A stretch of DNA of 64,000 nt from Longibacter salinarum (lineage in GTDB: Bacteria > Bacteroidota > Rhodothermia > Rhodothermales > Salinibacteraceae), in NCBI RefSeq assembly GCF_002554795.1, contig NZ_PDEQ01000009.1, forward strand, positions 62,001 through 126,000, in the 5' to 3' direction. Under the pieces are notes generated by a model. That model did no database searches and was not told the origin of the DNA. It saw only the letters and a list, made by a program, of their open reading frames with translations. Shown piece by piece: positions 33,765-42,728 of the stretch. Every line of letters starts with the position of its first letter. The first letter of the stretch is position 1. Position numbers and translations under genes: made by a program.

Positions 33765-34262
33765 TTAGAGGTCGACGGACAGGTAGCCGACAGCCTGCCG
33801 CTCCAGGGTGTGGACGAGGCCGTTCGGTACGACGCGGACCTCCGACATCACGTCGCTCCGCTCCACGCCGAGGTTGGCCATCGACATTCCACAGGCGAAG
33901 ACGGACACCGGGCCGCTTGCTTCGGCCGTACGAATGGCTTCTGCGACAGCGTCATCCTTCCCGAGGTGCTTCACCGCTTTCCCGCACACGACGATTTCGA
34001 CGGGCTTGCCCTGGAGCGCCTCGGACGCCTGCAGGTCGCCCGCCGTCTTGATGGCGGCGCGAATGTGCTGCGGCGTCCGCACGAGAAAAACGACGCCCGG
34101 CGCGGACGCACGATCATCAAGCTCGCTCGGAGCATGAACGGCGTCTTCGGGTGTCGCCGGCTGCGACTGAACCTGGCCCGGCGCCATCAGCAGCGCCATG
34201 ACAACCATCGGGATGAGATAGAAGGCTCGGTTGATCGAGGGATTCATCATCGTCACGTACAT
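33765..34262 (-). CDS. secreted DsrE/DsrF-like sulfur-relay family protein
   Basis: A 165-residue protein with a signal peptide (FYLIPMVVMALLMAPGQVQS) and a DsrE-like alpha/beta domain: VVFLVRTPQHIRAAIKTAGD, VEIVVCGKAVKHL, VSVFACGMSMANLG, SEVRVVPNGLVHTLERQAVG. Two conserved Cys (VCGK and ACGM) could carry persulfide. Start codons at 34262, 34250 and 34247 are all possible. The cytoplasmic DsrE relatives pass sulfur; this one is exported, so it probably works with the periplasmic thiol proteins encoded next door. Confidence 0.8.
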   Translation of the reverse strand: MYVTMMNPSINRAFYLIPMVVMALLMAPGQVQSQPATPEDAVHAPSELDDRASAPGVVFLVRTPQHIRAAIKTAGDLQASEALQGKPVEIVVCGKAVKHLGKDDAVAEAIRTAEASGPVSVFACGMSMANLGVERSDVMSEVRVVPNGLVHTLERQAVGYLSVDL

Positions 34263-34315
34263 TCTGTTTTCGGATTAGAAATGAGATACAGCGGCCGCGC
34301 GGTCGAAACTGCAGC

Positions 34316-36487
34316 TCATGAGTTGCTAGACGAGAGCGGCTCTCTTTTCTGCGACCTCTCCGGTGCGACCTGAGAAACACGGCGTGCAGTCGACAGCCCA
34401 CGCTCCAGAAATCGATCGAACGCGTCGGGGGCCGCCATGCCACTGTGCTGCGCCTTCACCTCCCCGGCGGGCGTTATGATCGCGTAGCTCGGCAGCGCGA
34501 CCGTTCCAATCAGGTCTTGCTGATAGCGCCGAAGCGCGGGCCCTTCCTTGCGGCTATCTGTGTAGAGACGCAGGCGCACGAAGTCGGAGCGAAGGTGCTC
34601 CGAAACGATCGGCTTTGGAAACACGTTGGCCTCCATCTCGCGGCAGTTGGTGCAGGTGTAGCCGGTGAAGTCGACGAAGACCGGCTTCCCGCTCACTTCT
34701 GCTTTGGCCATGGCCGCGTCGATGTCATCCGTATGCCAGTTGAGCTCGCTCAACCGGGTGTCTTCACCGGGGCTGCTGGCAACGAGACGTCCGGGATCAT
34801 CTGCCTGGGACGGCGGAAGGTAGGCGTCGAGCCCGCCAAGGGGCGCTCCCCAGAGGCCCGGCGCCATGTACAAGCCGAGCGCTAGGAAAAGGGCACCAGC
34901 GAGCGACCGCCCCACACCAACAGCGGCGGCATTGCCCGCAGCATCGGCCTCGTTCGTTATCCGAAGCTTGCCGAGAAGGTACGCGCCCGCCATCAGGAGC
35001 AGCGAAATGGTGAGCGCGATCACGAGTGGCCGGGGCAGCCACGCGGCCCCCTCATTCCACACGAGGTCGGCATTGGAGAAAAACTTCAACGCAGCCGCCA
35101 GCTCGACGAAGCCGAGCGTCACTTTCATAACGCGCATCCACGGTCCCGATGACGGAAGACGCTCAAGCGCGTCGGGAAAGAGCGCAAACGCGACAAACGG
35201 GAGGGCCAGGACGCTGCTGAACACGAGCATTCCCAGAACGGGATACACCCACGTTCCCTGCGAAGCGGCCGCGAGCAATCCGCCTACGAACGGCGCTGTG
35301 CAGGAAAACGAAACGACGGTGAGCGTAAGGCCCATAAAGATCGATCCCGTGTAGCCTCCCCGGCGATCCGACTGCCGATTCAGAACGTTCGCCACCGTCT
35401 GCGGCATCCGGACCTCGAACAGCCCAAGAAGAGACAGGGCGAAAACAACCAGTACCGCACCAATGCCCAGGTTGACCCACGGGTTGGCTGCGACTGCCTG
35501 CGCCCCGGCCGCACCTAGTACGGCTGCTGCGAGTGCACCCAGACCGGTGAACGTCACGATGATCGTGATTCCGTAGATGCTCGCGTGTCGGAACGATTTT
35601 CCACGACTGGATGCATTTGCGAAGTGCGATACCGTGAGCGGCACCATGGGCAGGATGCAGGGCATGAGAAAGGCGCCCAGTCCTGCGCCCGCCGCCAGCA
35701 GCAAAAAGACCCAGAGTCCTTCGCTATTCCCGGCGCTGGCGACATCACTGCTGCGGACGTCTTCGGTCGAAGAAGATGGAGCGACCTCGGGACGCACCAA
35801 CCCTTCGTAATCTGCGTCCACGAAGGCCGGGCGAGGTTCGCCTGCCTCAATCGAAACGCGCACCGTGAATGACGTCGTACGCGGAGGCATGCAGAGGTCG
35901 TCATTGCACACCATGTAGCGTATGTCTCCGCCCAGAGTATGAGAACCCTGCTCGACGCCATCTGAAACCCGAATTGCAGTTCTCACCTCGGCAGACTCAT
36001 CGAAGAAGTATGCCTCGTCCTGAAAGTTCGGATCGAACTCTTTGTCTGGCGGCGATTGCCGCAAAGACGGGTCGGCGGCGACCCCGTCGGGGAGCGAATC
36101 GACCGTGACATTGAGCGCCTGACCGACGGGCGAGTCGAGCGCGTACATGTGCCAGTCGCCGCGGATCTCGGCCTCCAGGCGCAGGGTCACCGTTTCCCCC
36201 GGCCGGACCGTCTGCGGCCTCGCCTCCGCACGCCACATCACGTTAGACGCCGTTGTGGAGTCGCTCCCCATACTCACAGGTTCACTCAGGTACGACGCCT
36301 CGGCTTGACGCGACGTCTCGGTTTGCTGAGAAGGGATCGGCTGGGAGGATACCGGACAGCTTGCGAGCCCACCGGGAGTTAGCGTGATGAAAACAGCCAT
36401 CAACGCAGCAAGGGCCGGGATGGATGCGAAGGGGTGCTCGGACTCCGAGGAACGCACGGAGACAAAGAGGTGCTTAATCAAATTCAT
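34316..36487 (-). CDS. DsbD-like thiol:disulfide interchange protein
   Basis: A 723-residue, three-module electron shuttle. The N-terminal periplasmic domain (residues ~80-215, DWHMYALDSPVG ... YMVCNDDLCMPP with CX4C) follows a signal region. A polytopic membrane domain (~255-560) carries one Cys in AFLMPCILPMVPL and another in SFSCTAPFVGG. A C-terminal thioredoxin domain has the active site TGYTCTNCREME. DsbD passes electrons from cytoplasmic thioredoxin across the membrane to periplasmic partners. Two TlpA-like thioredoxins encoded immediately upstream are natural acceptors. The TM count was not checked by software. Confidence 0.9.
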   Translation of the reverse strand: MNLIKHLFVSVRSSESEHPFASIPALAALMAVFITLTPGGLASCPVSSQPIPSQQTETSRQAEASYLSEPVSMGSDSTTASNVMWRAEARPQTVRPGETVTLRLEAEIRGDWHMYALDSPVGQALNVTVDSLPDGVAADPSLRQSPPDKEFDPNFQDEAYFFDESAEVRTAIRVSDGVEQGSHTLGGDIRYMVCNDDLCMPPRTTSFTVRVSIEAGEPRPAFVDADYEGLVRPEVAPSSSTEDVRSSDVASAGNSEGLWVFLLLAAGAGLGAFLMPCILPMVPLTVSHFANASSRGKSFRHASIYGITIIVTFTGLGALAAAVLGAAGAQAVAANPWVNLGIGAVLVVFALSLLGLFEVRMPQTVANVLNRQSDRRGGYTGSIFMGLTLTVVSFSCTAPFVGGLLAAASQGTWVYPVLGMLVFSSVLALPFVAFALFPDALERLPSSGPWMRVMKVTLGFVELAAALKFFSNADLVWNEGAAWLPRPLVIALTISLLLMAGAYLLGKLRITNEADAAGNAAAVGVGRSLAGALFLALGLYMAPGLWGAPLGGLDAYLPPSQADDPGRLVASSPGEDTRLSELNWHTDDIDAAMAKAEVSGKPVFVDFTGYTCTNCREMEANVFPKPIVSEHLRSDFVRLRLYTDSRKEGPALRRYQQDLIGTVALPSYAIITPAGEVKAQHSGMAAPDAFDRFLERGLSTARRVSQVAPERSQKREPLSSSNS

Positions 36488-36547
36488 CCTGTAGAACGGT
36501 ACTCTAGAGAAGGTACGAGCGGCGAATCAGCGGCAGCGGCAGGCGGA

Positions 36548-37225
36548 TCACCTCGTTGTCATTTCGTCTGCCTCCAGAGCCGACATCTCCGACGCCGAGT
36601 ACTCTTCGGCCGAGAGCTCGTTAAGCACAGGCTCGAGTGCACCCTTCAGAAGAAGACCCGTGTGCCGATATCGCACGCGGCCTGCTTTGTCGATCACATA
36701 GGTTCGCGGCACGGTGCGCGTCTGCCCGTACTTCTTCCAGGCCACGGAGCGGCTGGCCACCTGCGGATAGTTCAGCTCGTTCGTTCGCCCGAACTCGCGC
36801 ACCGCATCAAGCCCCTGCTCGTCGACGGACAATCCGACGAACTGCACACCGTCCTCCGCAAACTGGTCTTGCAATTCCACAAACCCGGGAATCTCAACCC
36901 GGCAGGGCGGACACCACGTCGCCCACACGTTGAGCACGACCACCTCTCCGCGGTGACGGGAAAGCTGAAACGTCTCTCCGTTCATCTGTGTCAGTGCGAA
37001 GTCGGGCGCGCGGGGACCACGGTCCGGCAGATCGATATCCGGACTCAAGTCGTTCCAGAGGTAAAAACCGAACACAAGCAGAATACCCCACATCCAGTTT
37101 CGGCGCAGAAATCGGCCGATCGCATAAGCTGCTTGTATCCCCCGCTTACGTAAGGATGAGTGCTCGGCATTTTGATGTTCGTCGGATGAGCGTTGAGGAG
37201 ATAGAGATGCGTTAGACATAGCCAT
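36548..37225 (-). CDS. membrane-anchored TlpA/ResA-like thioredoxin (1)
   Basis: A 225-residue protein with one TM anchor (residues ~42-58) and a periplasmic TlpA/ResA-type domain: APDFALTQMNGETFQLS, VVVLNVWATWCPPCRVEIPG with the CPPC active site, then VPRTYVIDKAGRVRYRHTG containing the cis-Pro region. Such proteins reduce apocytochrome c or other envelope disulfides using electrons from DsbD/CcdA. It has a longer N-terminal cytoplasmic part than its paralogue next door and a C-terminal acidic tail. It sits directly upstream of the DsbD-like gene on the same strand. Confidence 0.88.
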   Translation of the reverse strand: MAMSNASLSPQRSSDEHQNAEHSSLRKRGIQAAYAIGRFLRRNWMWGILLVFGFYLWNDLSPDIDLPDRGPRAPDFALTQMNGETFQLSRHRGEVVVLNVWATWCPPCRVEIPGFVELQDQFAEDGVQFVGLSVDEQGLDAVREFGRTNELNYPQVASRSVAWKKYGQTRTVPRTYVIDKAGRVRYRHTGLLLKGALEPVLNELSAEEYSASEMSALEADEMTTR

Positions 37226-37277
37226 TTCTAGAGAGGGAGAGCAGGATCAGAGCAGGCGAAAATGCGACGTGTCCCGT

Positions 37278-37895
37278 TCAGGAGCCCGCACTGCTGGCCT
37301 CGTTCAGAAGTGGCTTGAGTCGCGCCCGCAGCTGCTTCTCGGGCAGATAGCCCGGGCGAGCAAAGGCAATGTCGCCCTCCGCGTCGATAACAAAGGTCGT
37401 CGGCAGCCCACGTACGCCGCCATATTTTTGTACGACGCTGGACTCGCCCATGACGAGCGGGTAGTTGATCGCCATCTCCTCGGCGTAGGGGCGCACCGCT
37501 CCAAATCCACCTTTATCGAGCGAGATGCCGACGAACGTGAGTCCCTGATCGCGAAACTCTTTCTGCAGCTTGATGAAGCCCGGGATCTCCATCCGACACG
37601 GTGGACACCACGTCGCCCAGAAGTTCACGACGACGACCTCGCCGCGGTGCTCAGACAGGCGAAACGTCTCCCCGTTCATTCGTTCGAGGGCAAAATCCGG
37701 GGCCTTCTGCGACTGCAAAGGATGCTGCGAGCCGTTTGCGCCCGAAGCCCGAGTCGACGTTACGGGTGGGCTCTCCGATTCTGAGGACGAACGGTCCGGT
37801 GCTGAATCGGGGAGAAAGACGTACACTCCGCCGATGAGAACGACGACGGCAGTGAGTGCAATGATGCGAACGTACTGCGTGCTCCAGATAGACAT
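37278..37895 (-). CDS. membrane-anchored TlpA/ResA-like thioredoxin (2)
   Basis: A 205-residue paralogue of the neighbour: N-terminal TM helix (residues ~10-28), linker, then APDFALERMNGETFRLS, VVVVNFWATWCPPCRMEIPG with CPPC and LPTTFVIDAEGDIAFARPG. The two copies share near-identical active-site blocks but differ in their N-terminal regions, indicating an old tandem duplication. It starts the likely TlpA-TlpA-DsbD-DsrE run on the minus strand. Confidence 0.88.
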   Translation of the reverse strand: MSIWSTQYVRIIALTAVVVLIGGVYVFLPDSAPDRSSSESESPPVTSTRASGANGSQHPLQSQKAPDFALERMNGETFRLSEHRGEVVVVNFWATWCPPCRMEIPGFIKLQKEFRDQGLTFVGISLDKGGFGAVRPYAEEMAINYPLVMGESSVVQKYGGVRGLPTTFVIDAEGDIAFARPGYLPEKQLRARLKPLLNEASSAGS

Positions 37896-38060
37896 AGACG
37901 TAGGAATCTCCGCTTGGAAGGCATAAACACTTGGTTCGGCCCGTTCCCACAGCGTGATGCACGGAGGCCGCGGGGAAACAGATGGCCAAATGGGATGCGT
38001 CCGTGCACAGACACGGCACGGGACGGCCCGCCAGAAACGCTGGCGAGCAAGCGGAGACGG

Positions 38061-38582
38061 TTACAAGCGCAGCACGACGGTTCGCTGCGTGCTCAGAGAC
38101 ATCTGAGCGGACGAAAGAAATAGAACGGAGCCACGATCTCCGTCGGGTAGAAGCAGATCACTCGGTGGAGGCACAACGATCGCGGGAGGCGGACCTCCAC
38201 CCGACGACGAGCCGCCTGGAGACGAACCACCCGAATGATCGTCGGCGAATATGCCGTGCGTCCTCTGCGTAGCAGTCAGCGTCACCGCGTAATCCATCCA
38301 TCGCGGCGCGGGCACGGCCACACACGGAAGGACGGGATCGGCGACATCCACGAGCACGGCGCCGTTTGACGATGTGCGCGCCGATCCGTGTACCGAGCCG
38401 GCCGTTGCTTGGCTCGACCCGTTCGACGCCGACACGGCACTCTGCTTCTGAACGGCCTGTCCATAGCACGGCACGTTCGCCCCTACGAGGAGGGGACCGA
38501 ATAGCAAGAGCACGGTCGACGCCCTCAGCAGCACACGGCTGAAGACATGCTCTTCGTGGTATGTTTGGACGGCCTCAGTCAT
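38061..38582 (-). CDS. putative secreted low-complexity protein
   Basis: A 173-residue frame with a possible signal peptide (VLLLFGPLLVGANVPCYGQ) followed by Ser/Gly/Pro-rich sequence and a Gly-Ser stretch (GGSSPGGSSSGGGPPP). No family recognised. It lies 165 bases upstream of the second TlpA-like gene on the same strand. The composition also fits a chance open frame in GC-rich DNA, so the call is tentative. Confidence 0.4.
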   Translation of the reverse strand: MTEAVQTYHEEHVFSRVLLRASTVLLLFGPLLVGANVPCYGQAVQKQSAVSASNGSSQATAGSVHGSARTSSNGAVLVDVADPVLPCVAVPAPRWMDYAVTLTATQRTHGIFADDHSGGSSPGGSSSGGGPPPAIVVPPPSDLLLPDGDRGSVLFLSSAQMSLSTQRTVVLRL

Positions 38583-38721
38583 TGCGACATGTAGTTACAA
38601 TCAGACACGTCGCTCAACGGCCCGTCAGGTGGTAGGTTTCGACAGCCCACTCCTCGGAGCCTTGTTGTAGCCGATGTCAACGTGAAGTGGGGCCGAGACG
38701 ATCGCCCCCTGATCTGACGTT

Positions 38722-41700
38722 TTACTCCGAAACGTTCTTCGCCCCGCCCGCATCCGCCGACATTCGGCAAGGGTTGTCTTCGGGCTCATAGGGGAGCGTG
38801 ATCGTGAAGAGGCTGCCCTTGCCCTTCTCGCTCTCCAGGGTAATCCGTCCACCCAGCAAATCGACCAGTCGGTGCGTGATGTGAAGGCCCAGCCCGACGC
38901 CCTCGTAGGTTCGCGTGTAGCCCTCCGACTCCTGCGTAAACTCGTGGAAGATCTTCTCCGCAAACGCCTCGTCAATGCCAATACCGGTGTCCTCCACCTC
39001 GATGCAGACGTGCTCGTCTGCGGGGTGGAGTCCGACACGAACGCCTCCGTCGTCGGTAAATTTGACGGCGTTGGAGATTAGATTTGCCAGAACGCGGTGG
39101 ATCGCCCCACGGTCGGTCGAGGCCATGACGGGCTGGCCCGGCACGTCGGCTTCCAGACGCAACCCTTTGTCCTCCGCATCCTTCTGAAAAAGAGACAACG
39201 CCTCGCGCACCTCCTCCGTCAGGTCGACCGTCTCGGCTTTCATCTCGACGGTCTTACTTTCAAGCTGAGCGAGATCCAAGACGGACGTCAGCGTGCGCTC
39301 GAGGCGGCGGCCGCTCTGGAAGATCATCGACAGCAGATCGTAATTCTCTCCCTCAATCTCGTCCTGCAGCACCTCGGTGAACCCGATGATCGCCGTGAGC
39401 GGCGTGCGGATCTCGTGACTCATGTTGGCGAGGAACGACGACTTCAGGCGGCTCATCTCTTCGGCCTGCTCCTTCGCCTGGATGAGTTCTCGCTCTCGCT
39501 CTTTGCGCTCAGTAATGTCCAGAACGATCGCGATGAATCGAGGTCGCACCTCGCCGCGGTTCAACTGCAACCGGACCTGGACCGGATAGGAGCTCCCGTC
39601 CTTGCGCTGATGCGTGGTTTCAAAAATAACGATCTCTTTCTCTCCCGACCGGAGCGGTGCCAGAACCTCTTCGAAGGTCTCCAGATCGTAAGGTTTGAGG
39701 TCCAGCGGCGTGAGTTCGGCGAGCTCGTCGGCCTCGTACCCGAGGTTTTCGCGGGCCCCTCGGCTCGTCTGCACGAACTCGAGTGTTTCGGCGTCGAAGA
39801 CGTAGATTTCGCTGGGCACCGCCTCCAGAAGCCGACCGAACCGCTGCTCGATGGAAATCTGACGCCTGCGCTCCGTGATGTCGGTGATGGATCCCGCCAC
39901 ACGGACGGGCTCACCCTCCTCGTTCCAGATCGCCTGACCGCGCGCCTGAAACCAGCGGTACGTCCCGTCCTTCGACCGGCACCGATATTCGACATCGTAC
40001 GGCGTACGGTCGTGCAGATGCTCCTCAATCGCCTTCATGGTCGGCTCAACATCATCAGGATGCAACACGTCCTTCCACGCCTCAAGCGTCTGATCAAACA
40101 CGTCGGGCGGCCACCCGATGAGCTCGATAAACCGATCCGAATACCAGACCTCGCCATTCTTCAGGTCCCAGTCCCACAGACCGTCCTTGGAGCCGCGCAC
40201 GGCGAGATCAAACCGCTCTTCGCTCTTGCGGAGCTCCTCTTCCGCCTGTTTTCGCTCCGTGATGTCGACGTGCGTTCCGACCATCCGTAGCGGGTTGCCA
40301 TCCTCGTCCCACTCTACGATCTTCCCCCGGTCGAGTACCCAACGCCATGAGCCGTCCTTGTGGCGCATACGGATCTCCTGGTCGAGATACGAAAGCTCGC
40401 CCCTGGCGTGGGCTTCAATGTCGTCGTAGACGGACTGCAGATCGTCCGGATGAGTGTGCCGCTCGAAAAACGTGTTATCGTACTCCAGTTCGTCGAGCGT
40501 GTACCCGAGGATGGCGGCCCAGCGCTCGTCGTAGACCGTTGCATCGGTCTGCATATTCCAGTCCCACATTCCCGCGCGACCACCGACAATAGCCATCTCC
40601 AGCCGCTCACGCTGCTCTTCCAGCGCCTGCCGACGCTGGTAGGCGTCGGTCACGTCGCGAAAAACGAGCACGACGCCGAGCAACTCGCCCTCACGCGACC
40701 GAATGGGGGCCGCGCTGTCGGCAATCTGTCGTTCGATCTCTTCCCGGTCGTGGAGAACCCGGTTGTTGTTCATCCCCACGATGTCACCGCTTTCCAGCAC
40801 CTCGCCAACCGAGCTTTCGACCGGTTTGCCAGTTGCAGGATCACGCAAGTCCACGACCTCCCTCAACGCATGCCCGTCTGCCTCTTCCGCCGTCCATCCA
40901 GTGAGATCCTCGGCAACACGGTTCATCTCCGTGATACGACCGGAGGTATCCGTCGAGATGACGGCATCGCCGATCGAGTTAAGTGTGACCGACAGATATT
41001 CCTCGCGCTCGCGGAGCGTCTCGGTCAGTTCGCGCCGCTGCGTAATGTCGCGCTGAACGGATACCCAGTGCTCCACCGTCCCGCCGTCGCCGCGCACCGG
41101 CGTAATGCTCCACTCAACCCAGAAGGGCGTTCCGTCCTTGCGGTAGTTGAGGCCGGTGATGCTGGTCACAGGCTTCCCTTCCTCAAGACACGTGCGGACG
41201 CGATTCAGGATGCCGCGATTCGTATCCGGACCCTGCAAGATGCGAGGCGTCTTGCCGATCACTTCCTCAGCCGAATATCCGGTCATCTCTTCGAATGCCG
41301 GGTTGACGTACTCAATCCGAGGCCCGGGTTCGTCAATTGGAGCTCCCTCCGTTATGATCACGGACTCTGCAGCATCCTTGACCGCGCAACTCATGAGCTT
41401 TAGCTGCTGCTCCCGGGCATGACGCTCGGTGATATCGTCGAAATAGATCGAGAGCCCGCCTTTGTCCAATGGATAGGCCTTGACGTCAAACCAGGCCTCA
41501 AGCGACGGGGAGTACGATTCGAACTGCACCGCCTCAAGCTCCTCCAGGGCGAGCTGCAGTCGCTTGTACACGATCAATTCCTTTTCCTCGGGAAACTCTT
41601 CCCAGAGATGCTCCCCGATCATTTCATCGCTCGAGCGCTGCACGAATTCTGCGGCTCGCTGATTCAGGTACGTGACGGTCCACTCGCTATCGACGGCAAT

Positions 41701-42255
41701 GAACCCATCCGTAATGCTTTCGAGAATCTCTTCCCGGTGACGCGGCTGCGCACGATATTCGAGCTGGTCGATAATCACATCCGCGAGCTGCTGCAGCGTG
41801 GCTTGCTCGTCCTCCGTCAGGCCACCCGGACGGGGCGCGGTGTCCAGCACACACAAACGGCCAATGGCAATGCCGTTCGGGGTTGTGAGCGCCGCTCCCG
41901 CGTAAAACCGAATTCCCGGTGCCCCCGTCACGAACGGATTTTCGCAAAACCGAGGATCCACTGTTGCGTCGTCGACAACGAGCAGCGACTCCGTATCGAG
42001 TGCACGTGCACAGAATGATGTGTTGAGGTCGACCTCTTTCCTCTGAAAACCCGTCTGCGCCTTGGCCCATTGACAGCGGTCGCTGACAAAATGAATCCCA
42101 GCCATCGGCATACCCAGAAGCCGAGCCGCCAGATCAACGATCCGATCGAATGCGGCCTCCTCATCCGTCCCCAGAATCTCGTACCGGCGTAGCGCGACCA
42201 GACGTTGGTGATCTCGACCGGAGTTCGAGGGGACAGACGGGGGAAGGGGCGTCAT
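38722..42255 (-). CDS. GAF/multi-PAS sensor histidine kinase
   Basis: A 1177-residue cytoplasmic kinase with no TM segment. Residues ~20-170 are a GAF domain, followed by six PAS domains (about 175-290, 290-420, 420-545, 545-675, 675-800, 800-920), several with PAC tails ending in DITER. The HisKA domain has the phospho-acceptor in FLANMSHEIRTPLTAIIGF. The HATPase has N (LISNAVKF), G1 (DTGIGID) and G2 (GVGLGLHI) boxes. There is no receiver domain, so a separate response regulator must exist. It diverges from the sugar dehydrogenase gene. Several inputs are likely; ligands are unknown. Confidence 0.93.
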   Translation of the reverse strand: MTPLPPSVPSNSGRDHQRLVALRRYEILGTDEEAAFDRIVDLAARLLGMPMAGIHFVSDRCQWAKAQTGFQRKEVDLNTSFCARALDTESLLVVDDATVDPRFCENPFVTGAPGIRFYAGAALTTPNGIAIGRLCVLDTAPRPGGLTEDEQATLQQLADVIIDQLEYRAQPRHREEILESITDGFIAVDSEWTVTYLNQRAAEFVQRSSDEMIGEHLWEEFPEEKELIVYKRLQLALEELEAVQFESYSPSLEAWFDVKAYPLDKGGLSIYFDDITERHAREQQLKLMSCAVKDAAESVIITEGAPIDEPGPRIEYVNPAFEEMTGYSAEEVIGKTPRILQGPDTNRGILNRVRTCLEEGKPVTSITGLNYRKDGTPFWVEWSITPVRGDGGTVEHWVSVQRDITQRRELTETLREREEYLSVTLNSIGDAVISTDTSGRITEMNRVAEDLTGWTAEEADGHALREVVDLRDPATGKPVESSVGEVLESGDIVGMNNNRVLHDREEIERQIADSAAPIRSREGELLGVVLVFRDVTDAYQRRQALEEQRERLEMAIVGGRAGMWDWNMQTDATVYDERWAAILGYTLDELEYDNTFFERHTHPDDLQSVYDDIEAHARGELSYLDQEIRMRHKDGSWRWVLDRGKIVEWDEDGNPLRMVGTHVDITERKQAEEELRKSEERFDLAVRGSKDGLWDWDLKNGEVWYSDRFIELIGWPPDVFDQTLEAWKDVLHPDDVEPTMKAIEEHLHDRTPYDVEYRCRSKDGTYRWFQARGQAIWNEEGEPVRVAGSITDITERRRQISIEQRFGRLLEAVPSEIYVFDAETLEFVQTSRGARENLGYEADELAELTPLDLKPYDLETFEEVLAPLRSGEKEIVIFETTHQRKDGSSYPVQVRLQLNRGEVRPRFIAIVLDITERKERERELIQAKEQAEEMSRLKSSFLANMSHEIRTPLTAIIGFTEVLQDEIEGENYDLLSMIFQSGRRLERTLTSVLDLAQLESKTVEMKAETVDLTEEVREALSLFQKDAEDKGLRLEADVPGQPVMASTDRGAIHRVLANLISNAVKFTDDGGVRVGLHPADEHVCIEVEDTGIGIDEAFAEKIFHEFTQESEGYTRTYEGVGLGLHITHRLVDLLGGRITLESEKGKGSLFTITLPYEPEDNPCRMSADAGGAKNVSE

Positions 42256-42728
42256 GGGACGACGTGGTCAGGAACGCAATACATTTCTCGTCACAACTTC
42301 ATTGTATAATGACTTTTTACAACGCACAAGATATCGAAAAATGCGATGCAGTCAAATGAAACGCACCGGACGCCTGTAACGAGCCCGACAGAGCGATCCT
42401 GGGACGGAGCGGCTTGCCACCCTGCGCGGTTCTCGTCTGAGAAACAGCCTTCATGGTGCGTTCAGATTCAATCGGCCGGCCCGATGCATTACTGTGCTGT
42501 GCCTTCCATTCATCGGCACGCTGTTCTCTCCTCCTCGTGCTTTCCCCGAGACCGGACGGGGCCGCAAAGCATCCCTCCGTTCGAAATAACACCCCCTTCG
42601 CTAGAACCTTTCCGGATCGTCTCAATTCGGGCAAGGAAGCCCGGGATACCCTGCCAGGCAGAACGGTAGGCATAGTTGCTCAATCTCCCGGTTCAACGCA
42701 CGCTCCTCTGGCAACCATCCCCCGCTCC
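42256..42728. other. divergent intergenic region
   Basis: Separates the histidine kinase gene (leftward) and the sugar dehydrogenase gene (rightward). Promoters for both should lie here. An AT-rich patch around 42310-42350 contains TATAAT, but no confident -35 partner was found. The dehydrogenase frame is open from 42453 without signal-peptide character until 42729. Confidence 0.4.

Noticed and set aside
39097-40290. 397-aa plus-strand open frame
   Set aside because: Antisense to the histidine kinase; no domain motif.
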